Shown: positions 40,087-54,600, numbered from the stretch's first letter. The stretch: 64,000 bases of DNA from Tetranychus cinnabarinus (GCA_022266195.1 WHVY01000003.1:4092001-4156000), one strand, 5' to 3'. Translations and numbers: made by a program. The notes: generated from the sequence alone by a model not told the origin.

Positions 40087-42422
40087 ATGACATTACCTAC
40101 TACTGTTAACCATCACAATTCATCATCCTTATCAACCTCCAGGAATCGTAGACTTTTGATATTGATCAATCCATTCAGTGGTTCTGGTAAAGCTCCCAAC
40201 AAATTCAAGAAAAAAGTGCAACCTATCCTTCAAGAAGCTGGTATAACCCATCAAGTGATCACAACTAACTACAAAAATGGTGCTCAAGATTTAATTAAAG
40301 ATCTCACAGATATTTACCATTGGGATGGTATTGTCGTTGTTTCTGGTGACGGTTTACTCTTTGAAGTTTTCAATGGACTTATGTTACGTGATGATTGGCA
40401 GAAGGCAATCCAAATACCTGTTGGTATAATTCCCGCTGGATCTGGGAATGGGTTGGCTGCCACACTTGATTTTAAAACAAGGTTAGTCCATTTTCCTCAT
40501 ATCTTCGCCAATAATTCTCACCTCTCTACCTGTTAGCTCTCAGCCTTAAACCCTGATGGTGATGAGTATCTCGAATATTTTGAGATTGGATTCAACCTGA
40601 TAGTTTCTCTGTATTTTATCTTAGCATATGCACACTACATACAGTATGTGTGTGTATCCCAATAGCCTTGTTTATTTCATTTAAATGTTATTATGCTCTT
40701 TTTACCTTTTTGTTTTCTGGTCAATTCAGTATATCTCGCAATTTGAGTTGTTGCCAGTATTGTTTTATTGTTTGGCTTGATTGATGGTTGGATATTTAAC
40801 CGATTTTTGCTTCTACTTTCAACTTAGTATGTAAGGTGATTGCGCTTTCATTTCACCCTTTTCTATTGGAAAGCTTTCCAGCTATTGAATAATTTTCATC
40901 TTTCTATAACTTTCAGTGTACTGTTTTACTTTGAAGTACGGAATTTAACTGGTTACCAGGTCTTGTTTGCTTCATTTGTTGAAAAATTTTATCTTAAGGT
41001 AATTACGTTAACCCTATTATCTTGGTTAAGAGGCGTATTGAACGCGATAATCTACCGATTCGAAATTAATCTCGACCTGACAAGTGAATATATATTTTTT
41101 TATTGTTAACTCAAATAGCTGTACAGTATACAAAATAATTCATTAATAATTTTCATAATACTTCGGATAAAATCAGACAATCTCCATTGATTTATCTTAT
41201 TTCATTATACTTCTCCCATTGTTTTTACATAATACAAATGTATTAGTATTCGAAACTTGTCAAATATCGCTCTAACAATGATCTTTTGTCTACGAATTCA
41301 TAAAAAATTGGTGAAATGTATTTCAGGTAAAAATATTCAAGATCAGCTTCTTTTTTGATGTCTATCTATTTTTAAAATATTTGATTGACATTTATCATTT
41401 CTTTCATTACACTTTTGACATTATTTCACTTTCCTATTATCTCCATCCTCTTTATTGCCAATCAATAATTAATGCTTATTTATGCTTATAACAGCTCAAA
41501 TGACACACCCGATCCAATAACATCTGGGGCACTGAATGCAGTATTTGGTAAACCATGTCCTGTCGACTTAGTCGAAGTTTCCCTGCCCAGACAAAAGCTA
41601 TACTCGTTTCTCTCAGTTGGCTGGGGACTGATTTCCGACATTGATATTGAATCAGAGGGACTTCGATTCATAGGAGATTCTCGTTTCGTCTTATGGTCAA
41701 TCTATCGAAGCTTCGGTAAAAATATTTTTTTCTTATATCCATTCATTTATTATTTATAAAATGCTTACGTATTCTTTCTTTTCGTTTCAGTGCCCAAAAC
41801 TTATCGAGGTAGACTAAGTTATTTACCTGTCGATAACAAAACATTGACCAACCTGAAGAAACATGGATCAGATACAATTGAGATTGAAGTGAAGCAAACT
41901 GGAGATAATAATGAAACAAATTCCTCTAAAAGACATGAGGAACCTTCAAATGATACTCACAATGACTCTGGTAATGTTGGTGAAAATGATGATGCCTGTT
42001 CATCACCATCTCCCAATCAAAATGATTACATTCCACCTTTATGGGAAGCAGTACCTTCTAATTGGACAACAATTGAAGATGATTTTATCATGGTACAATC
42101 AGCTAGTCAGTCTCATCTTTCACCGACCGTTCATTTTGCTCCACATTCTGAATTAGCCGATGGCATTATTTGGTTAGCATATATAACCAGTAAAGTGTCC
42201 ATTAAAAATCTTCTGCGATTCCTGTCTTCCCTGGAAAGTGCTCGTCACACTGATTTGCCTTACGTGAAAATAATACCCGTTCGTGCTTTCCGATTAGAAC
42301 CTCTCACCTCTGGTGGTACACTTTCAATTGACGGTGAGGCCTTTGACCCTCAACCCTGTCAAGTTCAAATTTTACCCTCAATGGGAAAAATATTCATTCG
42401 AGATGCAGACCAAATTTCTTAA
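40087..42422 (+). CDS. SPHK: Sphingosine kinase
   Basis: Three exons join in frame: 40087-40481, 41495-41715, 41791-42422, giving 415 residues. The enzyme phosphorylates sphingosine to sphingosine-1-phosphate at membranes, controlling ceramide/S1P balance. Diacylglycerol-kinase-type catalytic motifs are present: INPFSGSGKA near residue 27, VVVSGDGLLFEVFNGL (nucleotide loop and catalytic region), IPAGSGNGLAATL, then LSVGWGLISDIDIESEG (substrate-binding acidic residues) and TYRGRLSYLPV. The C-terminus has FAPHSELADG and the DGE motif in LSIDGEAFDPQPCQVQILP. An acidic Ser/Asn-rich insert between the lipid-binding and C-terminal blocks is typical of animal sphingosine kinases. The 1013 bp first intron holds no missing conserved piece. 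The ATG at 40087 is the first in the frame. AATAAA at 42838 is a candidate polyadenylation signal. Whether it is closer to SPHK1 or SPHK2 is not decidable by eye. Confidence 0.93.
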
Positions 42423-45073
42423 GCTCGCAATTTCTTCAATTTTTTTGTTACAAATTCTGGGAATACACTCTTAAAAGCTGGTGGTTCCAAGATTAAACTC
42501 AACTGACACTGAAAACTTAAAATTTATACGTGAAAGATTCAGCAACAACAGCAACCAGCCGGAGGGAAAAAATGAAGAAAAATTAACCTTAAACTTTTCT
42601 TGCTCTTTCCTACCATTAATCAAACGGCAACAATTATCACTCCTCCGTATTTGTGTTATCATGTTATTATGTTGCCTCTTTCCTCCTCCTTCTTAATCTT
42701 TCTCTCTTTCTTTTTTCTATTTCTTCATTTCTGTCTATTTTATTCACTAGACTTGACCATGTTTGGCAACAAGGAAAAACACAAAGATTCCTGGTGAATT
42801 GAAACACTGATGAAACACACTCACGAAAAGCAAAGTGAATAAAGGACATAATTATAAATAAAAGCATAGGAATCACATTTATTATCAAATGTAATTGCAA
42901 TAGTTAACTACACATGACTTTCTTGTTGGACCTGTTTTGTTTACACTAATCAACCCTCCTTCAACAACAATATTCATTGCATGTGCTTTTGTTGCACACA
43001 AACATCATCTTTCCATTACAGTTTCATGTTATCAAAATCATCCCCATCAATTGAAGCATTTTTTGGGTTTCACTCATCATATGGTGTACAAAATATTAAA
43101 TATATCTTTGGTTACAACCAACCTGATTATCGCATGTTAATATATAACAAAAACAATGAAGGACAAGAAAGCAATATAACATTGTTTTAGTCAAGTGACG
43201 TTTCAATCAAGTTTATACTATGATACAATTAGTCTTTTTTATTAAAGGCAAACATCTTTTAATTGTTCATTTGACTTTCATTTCCCAATATGGACAGTTT
43301 GAGAAAAGCGAAAAGCTGATTTCGTTGCAGATTACACAGAGAAATTGTTGATCAATAGTGATTTAATCTATTTGTAGCTGATAATTTATTGATTACGCTT
43401 TTTTATGTCACTGGCAATTGAGCTAAATTGAGCATTAATTTTCATTTGGAAATTGATTTCAATTTCAGGAACAGGATTTCCGAATACTTGAAACAGTTGT
43501 AACTTTTTAGATCAAATTCTCGTGATCAATCTTATGATTAGTTAAAAAAGGCCTTGTGTTGATTGATGAATTGCGACGTGTTTATTTTCGATTGGACTTT
43601 ACATTTAAAGCTTGATCAACCTGAATCATTGGGAAAAAACAGACATTGTTGTTTCTTTCAATCATATCTAACAATCTTGATTATTTTTACAATGTTTTCA
43701 TGAAAGTAACCAAGCTTTCCTCGTTACATAAGAATCAACTCTTTGAATCAAACAATTGTTATACCAAATCACATGAGTCTCATTGATTTACATCTTGGTT
43801 GTGAATTGTGAAAATCAACTGCGAATCCAGGAAATTACATAATTATCTACGATTAATGTTTTGGTTAATTTGATTTATTCTCAAGCTAATAACACAATGA
43901 AGCAATAACAGTCAATATCGAACAATCGGGTTTTATCTTACTCAAAATTCAGTGTTATCTCGATGTGGGCAACTAACGATGTTATTGTAAACAACAATCA
44001 GAAGGATGGCACAAACAAAAGTAAAACATGTCATTAACTAAATTGTTTTGATACTCTTTTGAATCAGATGGAGAGAGATTAATCAATTGACCTGAAAATA
44101 GGTTGTTTTGTCAAAAAAACAATTTGCCTTTGACCGAGTCACTTTCACTTCTCTTCCGGATTGTTTGCTTGTTTTGACTTTGATCTTTTGGATTTACGGT
44201 TTCCTTTATCATGTTGAACCATTAAGCTTAATCTTTACTGTTTACTAAATCATCATGTTTATCAATTATCAGGTCATATTGATAATTACTTTTTGACTTT
44301 GAAACAATCAAATGAACCTTGTTAACCTTTTCAATTTGGAAAGCTACATTTATGGTAAATGTTTAGAGAAGGCTATTGAAATTTTGCTCAACAGTTACAC
44401 TGTAATTAATTACACTTGAATTTTGCTAAGTTAGAAGATTTGAGTTTAGATTGAAAACAATTGAATAAGGAGATCCTCTTTAGATTCGCTTGTTATGGTG
44501 TGAAATAATCTCATCAGGTGATCAATTCTTTTGAATGTTTCAAGCCCCATCCATGGCAAATATACAAAAGTATTTAAATGTACATTAGTATTGTAATCAA
44601 ATTTCAAAACCATTAGATTTCGGCCTTCGACAAATCCTTGAACAAGAAAACAATTATTGAATAAAGTTGCGTTTTTTTTTGTTTCCACTTTTTCTCAACA
44701 TTAGTCAACCATAATCAGCAAACAATATTCAATCATGCTTAACAGTACAATTTGTCCATCCTCATTGATTATCTCATCAACTGTTTCCCCTTGACAACAA
44801 ACTTATCCATTTGATTGAACACAAAATTAAAATAGTATTTCTTGGATGAACAAATTAATCAAGTTGCTTTAATGAATCCGCTTAGTCTTTAATAAATAAC
44901 AATTTTCAGCAACAGATGGAGCTTAACATTCAATAAACTCAACAAAAATGGTTGATAGTGTCATCTATTGAATTTAATGGAAACAAATAACTGGTTGAAT
45001 AAATGGTTAACTCCAAATTTTGATTTATGAACAATTAATAGTCAATGATTATAGTAATCACTAGCATTAGCTA
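42423..45073. other. Intergenic region
   Basis: It contains the sphingosine kinase 3'UTR and then AT-rich sequence with no coding signal I can support. Short frames near 42480-43190 and 44446-44688 lack any resemblance to known proteins. Confidence 0.5.
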
Positions 45074-46059
45074 GAAAGATGTTAAAATAAGAAATCTGGA
45101 AACAGAAGCTAATAGAGTTAAATCTCTTCTCAAACGTAAGGAAGACCAAGTTATGGCAATGAAGAAAATGATTAAACCCATGAGTGATAAAGTTGCTGGA
45201 CGGGTCAAATCATCTAGTCGCACGAGAAAAGGATCTGAAAAAGGATCCGATGAAAATGCTGATCCAAATAATCAAGAGGATAAAAATGGCCATAGTGATG
45301 AGAATGCATCACCGGATTCAAATCCTCTGAACCCTGCTTGGAATTTTGACAAGTATAAATTCAACACACATGTTCACGGCAGATTTCAACTTTTTGACAT
45401 TAATGGTGATGAACCAAAATGCCATATAGCAATGCAAAATCTGTATTCTGAAAGCATACATCGGCTTGAATCAAGCAGAATGAATCAGAAAAATTACAAT
45501 TTTATTTGTAAATATGATGCCTGTGGATGTAATGAAACTTTCATTTTTGACAACAAAACTAAGGTAATTAACCATTTATAAAAAAAGTTCACAATCTACG
45601 TATGTTCGATTTTTGGACACATAACCCGAACAATAGAGTTATTGCGAAAACATTTAGATGTAATGCATAATCGTCCATTCGCAGTATCTTCAAATAAGCC
45701 AACCAAACCTTCGAATCAAGATTTTATAATTTACTTCAAAAAAATTTATAATTTTGCCTTTCAAATCATCAATGATGAAACCAAGGAACCCATAGCTTGG
45801 TGGAAATTAGTTGCTGATGCCGAAGAGAATGCTGTGAAAAATTGTCAAGGACGCTGCGAGGGATCACTTTATGCATACTCGATATTCGTTGGTCTGTATA
45901 AAGTGTCGTAGACTCTTCAAGAATCAAATCCTTCTAGAAGATCCTTTTAAATCAGAGTGTTCTCTTGATGAATTATTAAAGGACAGAAAAGATAAATACC
46001 TCAAGAGGAAAAAACAGGACGATGGAAATGTAGTAAAACGAAAGAAAACAAAAAGGTGA
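45074..46059 (+). pseudogene. Decayed KIF21-zinc finger fusion fragment
   Basis: 45074-45242 matches the coding strand of KIF21 (residues around 800-857, the coiled coil ending in SRTRKGSEK). The match stops abruptly at both ends. In frame, it continues into a module homologous to the C-terminal tail of the chimera at 58235-61588 (shared WNFDKYKFNTH, FQLFDINGDEPKC, ICKYDACGC). An ATG at 45153 opens 142 codons to a TAA at 45579-45581, where the intact copy has a GAA-type codon. The frame then continues to about 45840, where a deletion of ~20 bases shifts it; the rest reads in another frame to 46059. Zinc ligands are damaged: CSIC became CSIF in the first finger, and both histidines of the second are replaced (Pro, Glu). 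It keeps a longer basic end (KRKKTKR) than the chimera. It has no visible promoter and is best read as a pseudogene. Confidence 0.85.
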
Positions 46060-48669
46060 AAACAGAGGTTAACTGACTTAATGCAGGGGGAAGAGGGACT
46101 AATTGATCAATCTGATCTGTAATAATTGTCTTTTAAAGCTAAACATTGAACTGATTAATATCTTATTCAATGTGTTGCATTCAAAATTTTATGCCAATTT
46201 AAGCATCCAAGTGTATTTTTAATCAAAATATGATTTAACAATTTCAACCTAAATTATTTATTCATTGAGAATCCTGAAAACAATTAGACTTCTTTAATTG
46301 GAACAGCTAATTAACCGGATAAATTCATTTGCCCAATTGATTTCAATCTTGTTTCTCATTTAATCTGAACATAATTCATTTTTTAGGTCACCATCAATCG
46401 AGCAACAATTAAACAGCTTATAAATGGGATTGAAATGGTTAAATGAGGGATTCCAGTTAACTAATAAAAATAGCTTTACTCTCATTTGATGTCAATTGAA
46501 GTTCAAAATGGCTTTGTCATTTGAAACCTTTTCAGTTGAACCCAAAAGCAACCAGAAATGTTTAAAAATGGCTTGGTTAATTAATTAACAAGATTTTCCA
46601 CTTTTGCATAATCGGATGAACAAACAAATTAGTTTATTATTCAACAACAATTGTGACAGATTTTGCTCGGCTGATTGTTATCATTAATCATATGTCAAGA
46701 GCATTTATTTAGTGTTGTTAATACAAGGAAATATTTAAACGTAGGCTGAGGTTAAAACCAACGCTAAATATCAGCAATTCGTAACAATGTTGATGATATG
46801 TTTACAAATGATTATCACTATCAAGGTAATTTATTAACAGTTTAATAGTGAGTCTTGCATGCAACTATACTTATCTAAGCCAACATTGAGTCGATTAATC
46901 AAGTTACTTGAAAAAAAAGTTTATGGTTGACAATTTCAATGCAATATTACATTAGAAATCACAAAATTCAAGCAAAACATTCATTTATTTACATTCTGTT
47001 TCCTATTTATTATGTTAATCATTTCGCTTTTCAATAACATAGTCACCTATTTGTGCACTTAAATCCACAATGATTAACATTAGCTGATTCACTGTGTAAT
47101 CAGTCTTGATCAGTCTAGTCAGTTTCAATGAAAACCAGGATTTAACCTTTAACTTCACCTTGCAATTAAAAAAAGCTTGTAATAAAACATTGTATATTGA
47201 TTTGCTATAAATTAAATCGACTAAATTGACTAACAATTAAATTTTAAGTAAAATAATTATTAATCATTGACAAATATGTTTGTTTCAGTGTACATTCTTG
47301 TGATAATTTTATTTTTAAGTTAGGAGTGTAGACATTATCCAACCCCGTATTTTTAGGTACGGGGTTGGATAATTGTATCATTAATCAATGTAAAAGCGAA
47401 ATGAATTAGTAAATTATAAATGAATGGCTAGAAGGTGAAGTTGAAATTGTAAGCATTTTTGCTAATAATGTAATTTGATGGAAGGCGCTTTGATAATAGT
47501 TAATACCTAGACTGGTTTGTTGTGTTTCAACAATAATCAAGTGAAACCAATTGTATGACGTTTCCATGTTGCATGGTTGGAATGATTTAAGATAACTTTT
47601 AACTTAATAAATCTGAAGTGATTGTCTAGTTATGCTTGATGAATCAAATTGAAATGGTTAAGCTTCAATACTAATCACTTTTGAAAACACATATTACGGT
47701 TAAATATTGGTGAGATTAAAAGTTTGCCAAGTAAATTTACTCAAGGGTTGCAAAGTGTTGTGACTTTTTGTATGAAATAAGACAGACTTTTGTGATATTT
47801 TGACCAAAATTTTTGTATCTTTAATTTTATCTACCAATATAATAGAACATTAAATTTCATCTCATTTTTTTCTATTCATTTGATAGAGTTTAAATATTGT
47901 TGAGATTGGTAGACGATGATTAGGGTAAAAAGGACTCTGATTGTTGAGTTTTTGATGGTTCCTTTAGCAGGTGATTAGTTTCACAAAATAGTTTCTTTAA
48001 GTTGAATTTGGTTTGGGTTTAGTTTCACATCGGTAAAATTTGGTAGTTAATTTGTATTTCTTTATATATTCCATCGATATTTATAAATCTAATTTTGGTG
48101 AATGCATTTTTTGGACTCTTTTGACTTGTAAAAAAGGAAAGAGATAAAAAAATTTTATCGAAGTAAAAATGAAAAATTTGTGGAATGGTAAATACGCTCT
48201 TGACAGAATCAAAGAAAACATGTTTAAAACTATTTACAGCTATTTTGTTTTGTCTCAAAACAAGTAGATAACTGTGACTGGTCGGAATAAATGCAAATAA
48301 AAAAATGGTTTCTGAGATAAAAAGGACAAACAAATAGGTAAGGTAATATTATTGTAACCATTTGAAGGTAGTTGCTTGGCATGACAATTGCCTAGACGAC
48401 AATTATATAGTGATGATTATGTTTAAGGTGAAGTTTAGATTTGAATGAGAAATGTGTGTTGATGTTTCAAAGATGTTGATGAGAGTGAAGAGGAAGGCGA
48501 AGTATTAAAAGTACATATTAAAAAAGAGACCGATAAAGTATCTGATAATATTGTTGACAAGTTTCGATACATTGAAAACATCACATCCCGCCATTGAAAG
48601 AAATAGGTTTGATTGTTTTGATGTGTATCGTTTATCGTATTTGCTTTTGCCTTTGAAAGAGTTTCTCAT
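46060..48669. other. Intergenic region with a strong hairpin
   Basis: I see no coding sequence. The hairpin at 47334-47373 is listed separately. The right end holds the 3'UTR of the full-length KIF21 gene, which is transcribed leftward. Confidence 0.5.
47334..47373. repeat. Perfect inverted repeat (16 bp stem, 8 nt loop)
   Basis: Left arm 47334-47349 (ATTATCCAACCCCGTA) pairs perfectly with 47358-47373; the loop is 47350-47357. The stem contains a GC-rich core, ACCCCGT, unusual in this background. It is shorter than a normal pre-microRNA and has no T-run terminator. Confidence 0.95.
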
Positions 48670-51600
48670 TTAAGGTTCGTAATCACAAAGATCAGGCGAC
48701 GGATCTGCACTGCTTCTCCACCTGAAAAGGCCAATATTGTTGTCTCTGTAGGAAGAGGAAAGAAATGGTAACACGTTAGATAATTTCAAATACCGAGTTA
48801 AGGTATAAAAATCAAGTCAAGGGTAAGATCACTTTATTTGGTAAACGACAGGAATCAACAAAATAAAATATCAGCAACAACCTTGAATTATAAAGTGATG
48901 TTACCCACACAACCTGTCACTTTTACTTTTTTTATTATTCTTGCTTATCTTTTGAGATCAGTATTACGATCAACAGCAAATAGCAATAAATAAAATTGGT
49001 ATATTTTGTATTAAAAACTCTATCTCTTAATTAACTGCAAAAATGCAAGTTCACGGTACATCATAAAAAGGTGTAACGCTCTTTATTGTTAATGATTGAG
49101 GAAATGTATTGATGGTTTAAAGGGTTTAAACTTACGCAGATCCAGTAGCCACAAGTTTTGAATTAACATCTACTGCGTGTATTGCTGATGAATGGGCTCT
49201 CAATTCACCAAGAGGTTGACAGGTATCAGTTGACCAGAGTTTGACAAACCCACTTCGACAACCACTAATCAAAGTTGACCCACCCTTTTTGATCGCCAAC
49301 GCTTGAATCCAATCCTTGTGGGCCTGGTTAATAGACTGAACTAACTTTTTATGGGGCAAGGTTAAGTCCCACTTTTTGATGCAAGCATCCCTGGAGGCAG
49401 AGAATAATAAATCTCCTGATAAGGTTAAGGCTTCAATGCCATCATAGTGGGGTGGATCCAAGGTACAAATGGGCTGATGAATGCCCCCAATATCTTCCAT
49501 TACTTCAAATAATTTGATGTAATGATCTTTAGACCCGGTAGCAACGATATTAGAATCATTGCCAGACTCTTCCACGGCCATACAAATAACATTAGCTTGA
49601 TGAGAAGTGTTCAATTTTCCAATACAATAGTATTTTCTGAGATCCCAAACTCGGACCGTATGTCCAGAAGTTGAAAATAGTACGGTCCCGTATTTGTTAA
49701 GTTGAATGTCTAAAATTCTATTTTCATTTTGACCTAATTCATTGGGCCGTGCAGCCGATGCAACCAATCCATCAGCGAGTCCAAGTGAACTATAAATGGT
49801 GAATCAAAAGGGTAAAGATGGTAAAAGAATTATTATATTATTAAATGGATTGTTAAAAGAAAATTAGTAATGAAACAGAAAAATAGGTTTATTGGAAAGA
49901 AAGTAAGAGAAAGGTGGAAAATGAGATAACAAAGCGAGAATAAATAATAAAAATATCGATTTTTCGTACTTGAGAATTTTTATGCATCGAGCAGGATTTT
50001 CTCTTGTATCCCAAACTTTAATGATTGATTTGGAAACTGAAAAAGCTAATCGAATATATTCATTGTAGACAACTTTGACCACAGAGTCTGGATGATCCTC
50101 TAGAGATTGAATTTCTCTGCCTGTGTGAAGATCCCAGATTTTAACAGTACAATCTTTGGACCCAGAGAACATTACATCATCAGTGAGAGAGACTGAAAGT
50201 ACAGGTCTACTATGACCTTCAGCGGTTGAGGACAATATAAGAGGCGAATATTTGTCATAACTTCGATTTGTGCACGGGACCATTATTCCTCTAAAATAGA
50301 CAAAAAATTATTTATTAAGTTTTTAAATGCAAGTAGGATGAGTAAAAATCAGATTTCAATTGAGCGAGAGGGATTTATAATTTTAATGATGTGTACCTGT
50401 CTGGGTTATTTTGACCGTTAGAGATGGTTCCACTTGTTAACCTGGAGAAAACATTTTCTTCCTTGTTTCGGCGATAGATTTGTGGTGATGAAGGCGGAGT
50501 TGTTTCATTGGTTTCACTTTAGATGAGAAAGGAAGATGATAAGTTGAATTATTAATATTGTAGTTTGAATTGAAAAAGGTAAACGGGCAGGAAGAAGAAA
50601 AGGGATATTGAGATTGAATGATCACAAGAAGGAAGATAAAGATTGGAAATTTTTTACAGGAGCAAACAAAAAAGTTGATAATGAATGGATGAAGATGAGT
50701 GAAAAAAACAGAAAGGTGAGAAAGGTGAGACAGCACTGGGTAGAGTTACAGACAACAGGCAAAAAAGAGAACATGAAAACGCTAAGGTAAACAAAAGATG
50801 ATGAGGTAAGTGTTAGTTCAATAAAATCAGTTTAAGTTCAGGATCGAGATGCAGAAAAAGGTTCTTATTTCAATGTGTGGTTGTGAATAAAAAGAAGCTG
50901 ATTGAAGTTGATCACGATCGCCATTCAATCGTTTTTTTCTTCATTGCATCCTTCTTAGGGTAACAATTAACTTGCCATCAAAAGAGAATGAAAATAAAAA
51001 AGTGAGAACGCATACATAATTTATAATTAAAGTATTGTTACTATTTCTATTATTGTATTATTTTGCCTGTGCAATCAATGAATTGGTCTTTGAGGAACAA
51101 GGACAAGTCAGCGAAAAGAAACATTGAACATGCATTGAACAAGTATAAATCTTTTGATTTAGTTTTGGCAACATGGGCCAAGAAGGGTGAGAATCATTCG
51201 AAACGGTAAACATAGAGAAGTAAAAAGAGATTTTCACGGATTTAGAGGAGAGAGAGGGGATTACAGTTGAATAAGCAAAGGATAAGAAGCTCACGATGAT
51301 ATTTGGCGAGTAACATGGGTTTGTGATGGACTGTTGCCGAAAACAGATAACACACAACTTGGTTTGATGAGACGTCTTGTTTCGAGTAATTGATTTTTTT
51401 CGAAAGTTTTACGTTTAAGGATTGGCGATTCGATCCTAGAAGATGGTTTGCATATATCCCTAAATATGGACAATTCAAAACATAAGTAAATGATTTATTA
51501 TTATTTGCTTTTTCAAAATGAAGACGCAGTAGCAAATAATTAATTATTTAACCAAAAAGGACAAGGTTAAAAGAGAAATGGGAAAGAAAATTTGTTTAAA

Positions 51601-54600
51601 TTGAACAGCTTGTAGAGTTTTGCATAATGAGAATGACTAGTTGAAGATCGAATAATCAATCAAACAATATTTGTTAGCATTTAAGCTAATCAATCAATCA
51701 AAATAAATTGTATTCTACAAGCCTCCTACAATTACATCGATAAAAGTGAAACAAGAATAAAGTGATAGCTACAAGAAGAAAAAAAGTTGATCAAATAAAG
51801 GTTTGTTTAGCAAAAAAAGGAATTAGAAAGGGAAAAGCCCAAGTAAGTGAAATGATTAGAAGAAAACAAATCAAAATATTGTGGGAGAAAAGTATCTTAA
51901 ATGTCACTAAGAGAGCAAAATCAAACTTACTTTAAGGACGGAGCACTTGGAACTCTATGGAGATCAGAATTATTTTTGGCTAGTGTTGAGATAGGGTTGA
52001 CCAAACTTTGAGTCATAGGATCATCGGCCATGTTAATCGAATTTCGTGATTGTTCGAATAAAAGTTCTTGTGGTGTTTTGGTTAATCGTCGAGCTTTTTC
52101 AGGTCGCCCTGACCCATTTTCATTGACGTTATTCCCACTTGACGAAGATGAAGGTCCCATTAAAGGTCCAACTGTATCACCATTGTGGTATTTCTCGTGA
52201 GTGTTCGATGTGCCTAATTTGTCAATAGTTTCGTTATTACTGTTACCATTTATCGGTGCCTCAAATGCATTATTATTAATATTATTGTTATTGTTGTTGT
52301 TATTGCTATTAGCTGTAGGCGGCCTTTTGGTATCTTCAATAAATGTGGTGTCCAGTAAAAGGTTTAGTAGATTTTCTTGAGCTACAGAACTATCTTCGAG
52401 TTGATTATATTTCATCTCGTACTCGTGTGCTTCCTCTTCCTTTTGAACGGCAAGGAGACTTTGATTTATTGCCATTGTTAATACTTTCTCAAAAAGGTAT
52501 TTCATCTCTTCTAATCCTACATCAGCAAGTAAAGTGTTCATTTCTAAAGTAGGTGTATCACCGGCAGTTTCTTCTAGCTGCATAATTGTTGATTGACATT
52601 CATCTATATTTTGATTAAGATAGAGAATGTTATCTTCAATGTTACCCAATTCTTCTGACAGTTCAGCAATAATATCTTCACTTTTGCCGGCTCTTCTAGA
52701 CTCTGCTAATTTTGCTTTAGTATCTTCTCGTTCTCGTACCAATCGACGGCGCTGGGCAAGAAAACGTTCCATTTGCAGCTCATGAATTGCAATGTTTTTC
52801 TTATAAATCATCACCTTGTTGATGTCCTGCTCAATAGATTGCCACTTTTGTTTAATAACTTTTGGAGAACGAACGACGGATGATTTTTCAGATCCTTTTC
52901 TCGTGCGACTAGATGATTTGACCCGTCCAGCAACTTTATCACTCATGGGTTTAATCATTTTCTTCATTGCCATAACTTGGTCTTCTTTACGTTTGAGAAG
53001 AGATTTAACTCTATTAGCTTCTGTTTCCAGATTTCTTATTTTAACATCTTTCAGTCTCTCTTGTTTAGCCAATTGTGAGAGCTTTTTATTCTGCCTAGAC
53101 TCAGCTTCTTTATGACGCTGGGCTTCTTCTTTCATCTTCTTTAACAGACCAACTTTCTGCTTTTTCATCTCACTAACTTCATTTTTCAAACTTCTCAATT
53201 GTAATTCATACTTTGATTGACTTTTCATAGCAGTAGCATGCTCTTTCTCGGCCATCTTAAGCTTTTTCATTTCCGTCTGCAGAGCATTCAACTTTTGTTG
53301 ATAATCATCCCGAACCTTTTTTGCTTTATCATTACCACCTGATCCAACGTTGGTCAACTTTGCTAGTACACGATCACGTTCAGATTCAATCTCATTGATT
53401 TTTGCTTGTAACTGTAATAACTTTTCTTCATAATGATGTTTCATTGACATCATCTTTCTTTGACTTTTTTCCAGTTCAATGATCAGTTTTTCCTTTACAG
53501 AGATCTCATTTGAAAGCTCAGCAAGTTGAAACTCGGTATCAGATTCTTCATCACTGGCATCACTTTCATCTGATGCTGGGGATGATGAAGCACCATTGCC
53601 ACCTTCATCATCTTCTCCACCATCAGTACCTCCATCAGTTGCACCATCTGTACCTCCACCAACCCATCCACTATCAGATTCACCATTGATAGGAGATGGG
53701 TTTGTACCTCCACTGGTTGTCCTTTCTATATCACCATCAATATTTCGATTACCATTGGTTTCACATATTGTATCAATATCTTTATAAGATTTACTTAAAT
53801 TACGAGATATTTTTTTCTGTTTGGCAATTTCTTTTTTAGCTTCTTTAAGTATAGTATCACAAGTCTCTGTTTCTTCAGCAACATCGTAATTTCCAACAAC
53901 AGCGACAGCGGTTGAAGAAAAGGGTGACATTGACATTCGGCTCATGGTTGAACGCTGAGCTTGTTTTCTTAGTTGAGAACAAGTTTCTTCCATCTCGATT
54001 AGTTTGGTTCTTAGCTCTTCGATCTCACGAAGATAATTTTGCACCATATCTTTAAGATCACTTGGCTCACCATCGTTTGTAATCCATCCTCCGGTCTCTT
54101 TTTCTAGCGTTAATTCGGTATTGCGTGCAATCAATCTTTCATTCGTATCTTGAAGAGCTTTAACTCTGAGCTTAAGATTACCAATTTCCTTTTGAAGCAT
54201 AGTATTTTCATGATACATATCATTGATTTGCTCATTACCATCTTCACCGATGATTCTTTTACCCTGCTTGTACTCCATAAGTTCCAATTGTAATTGTTGA
54301 ATCTCCTTCCGAAGCAGGTTAATTGTTTCACTAGCTTTATCTTGGTTGGCAACAACCTTGTTTTTGATATTCTTAGCCCTATTAGCATATCTTAATGTAT
54401 TGAGAGTCTCCATGAAATCCCTATCGGACGGTGATATGCATGCGATCATTAATGTTTGACTGTTACCGCCGAGGGAATCTTGCAGTAAACGAGTCAATTT
54501 GGAATCACGATAAGGAACATGGCAACCCTGTTTTCTTTTATCACCAAGAGCAGATATTACATTACCTAAAGCTAATAGACCTGCATTAATGGAGACAGCT

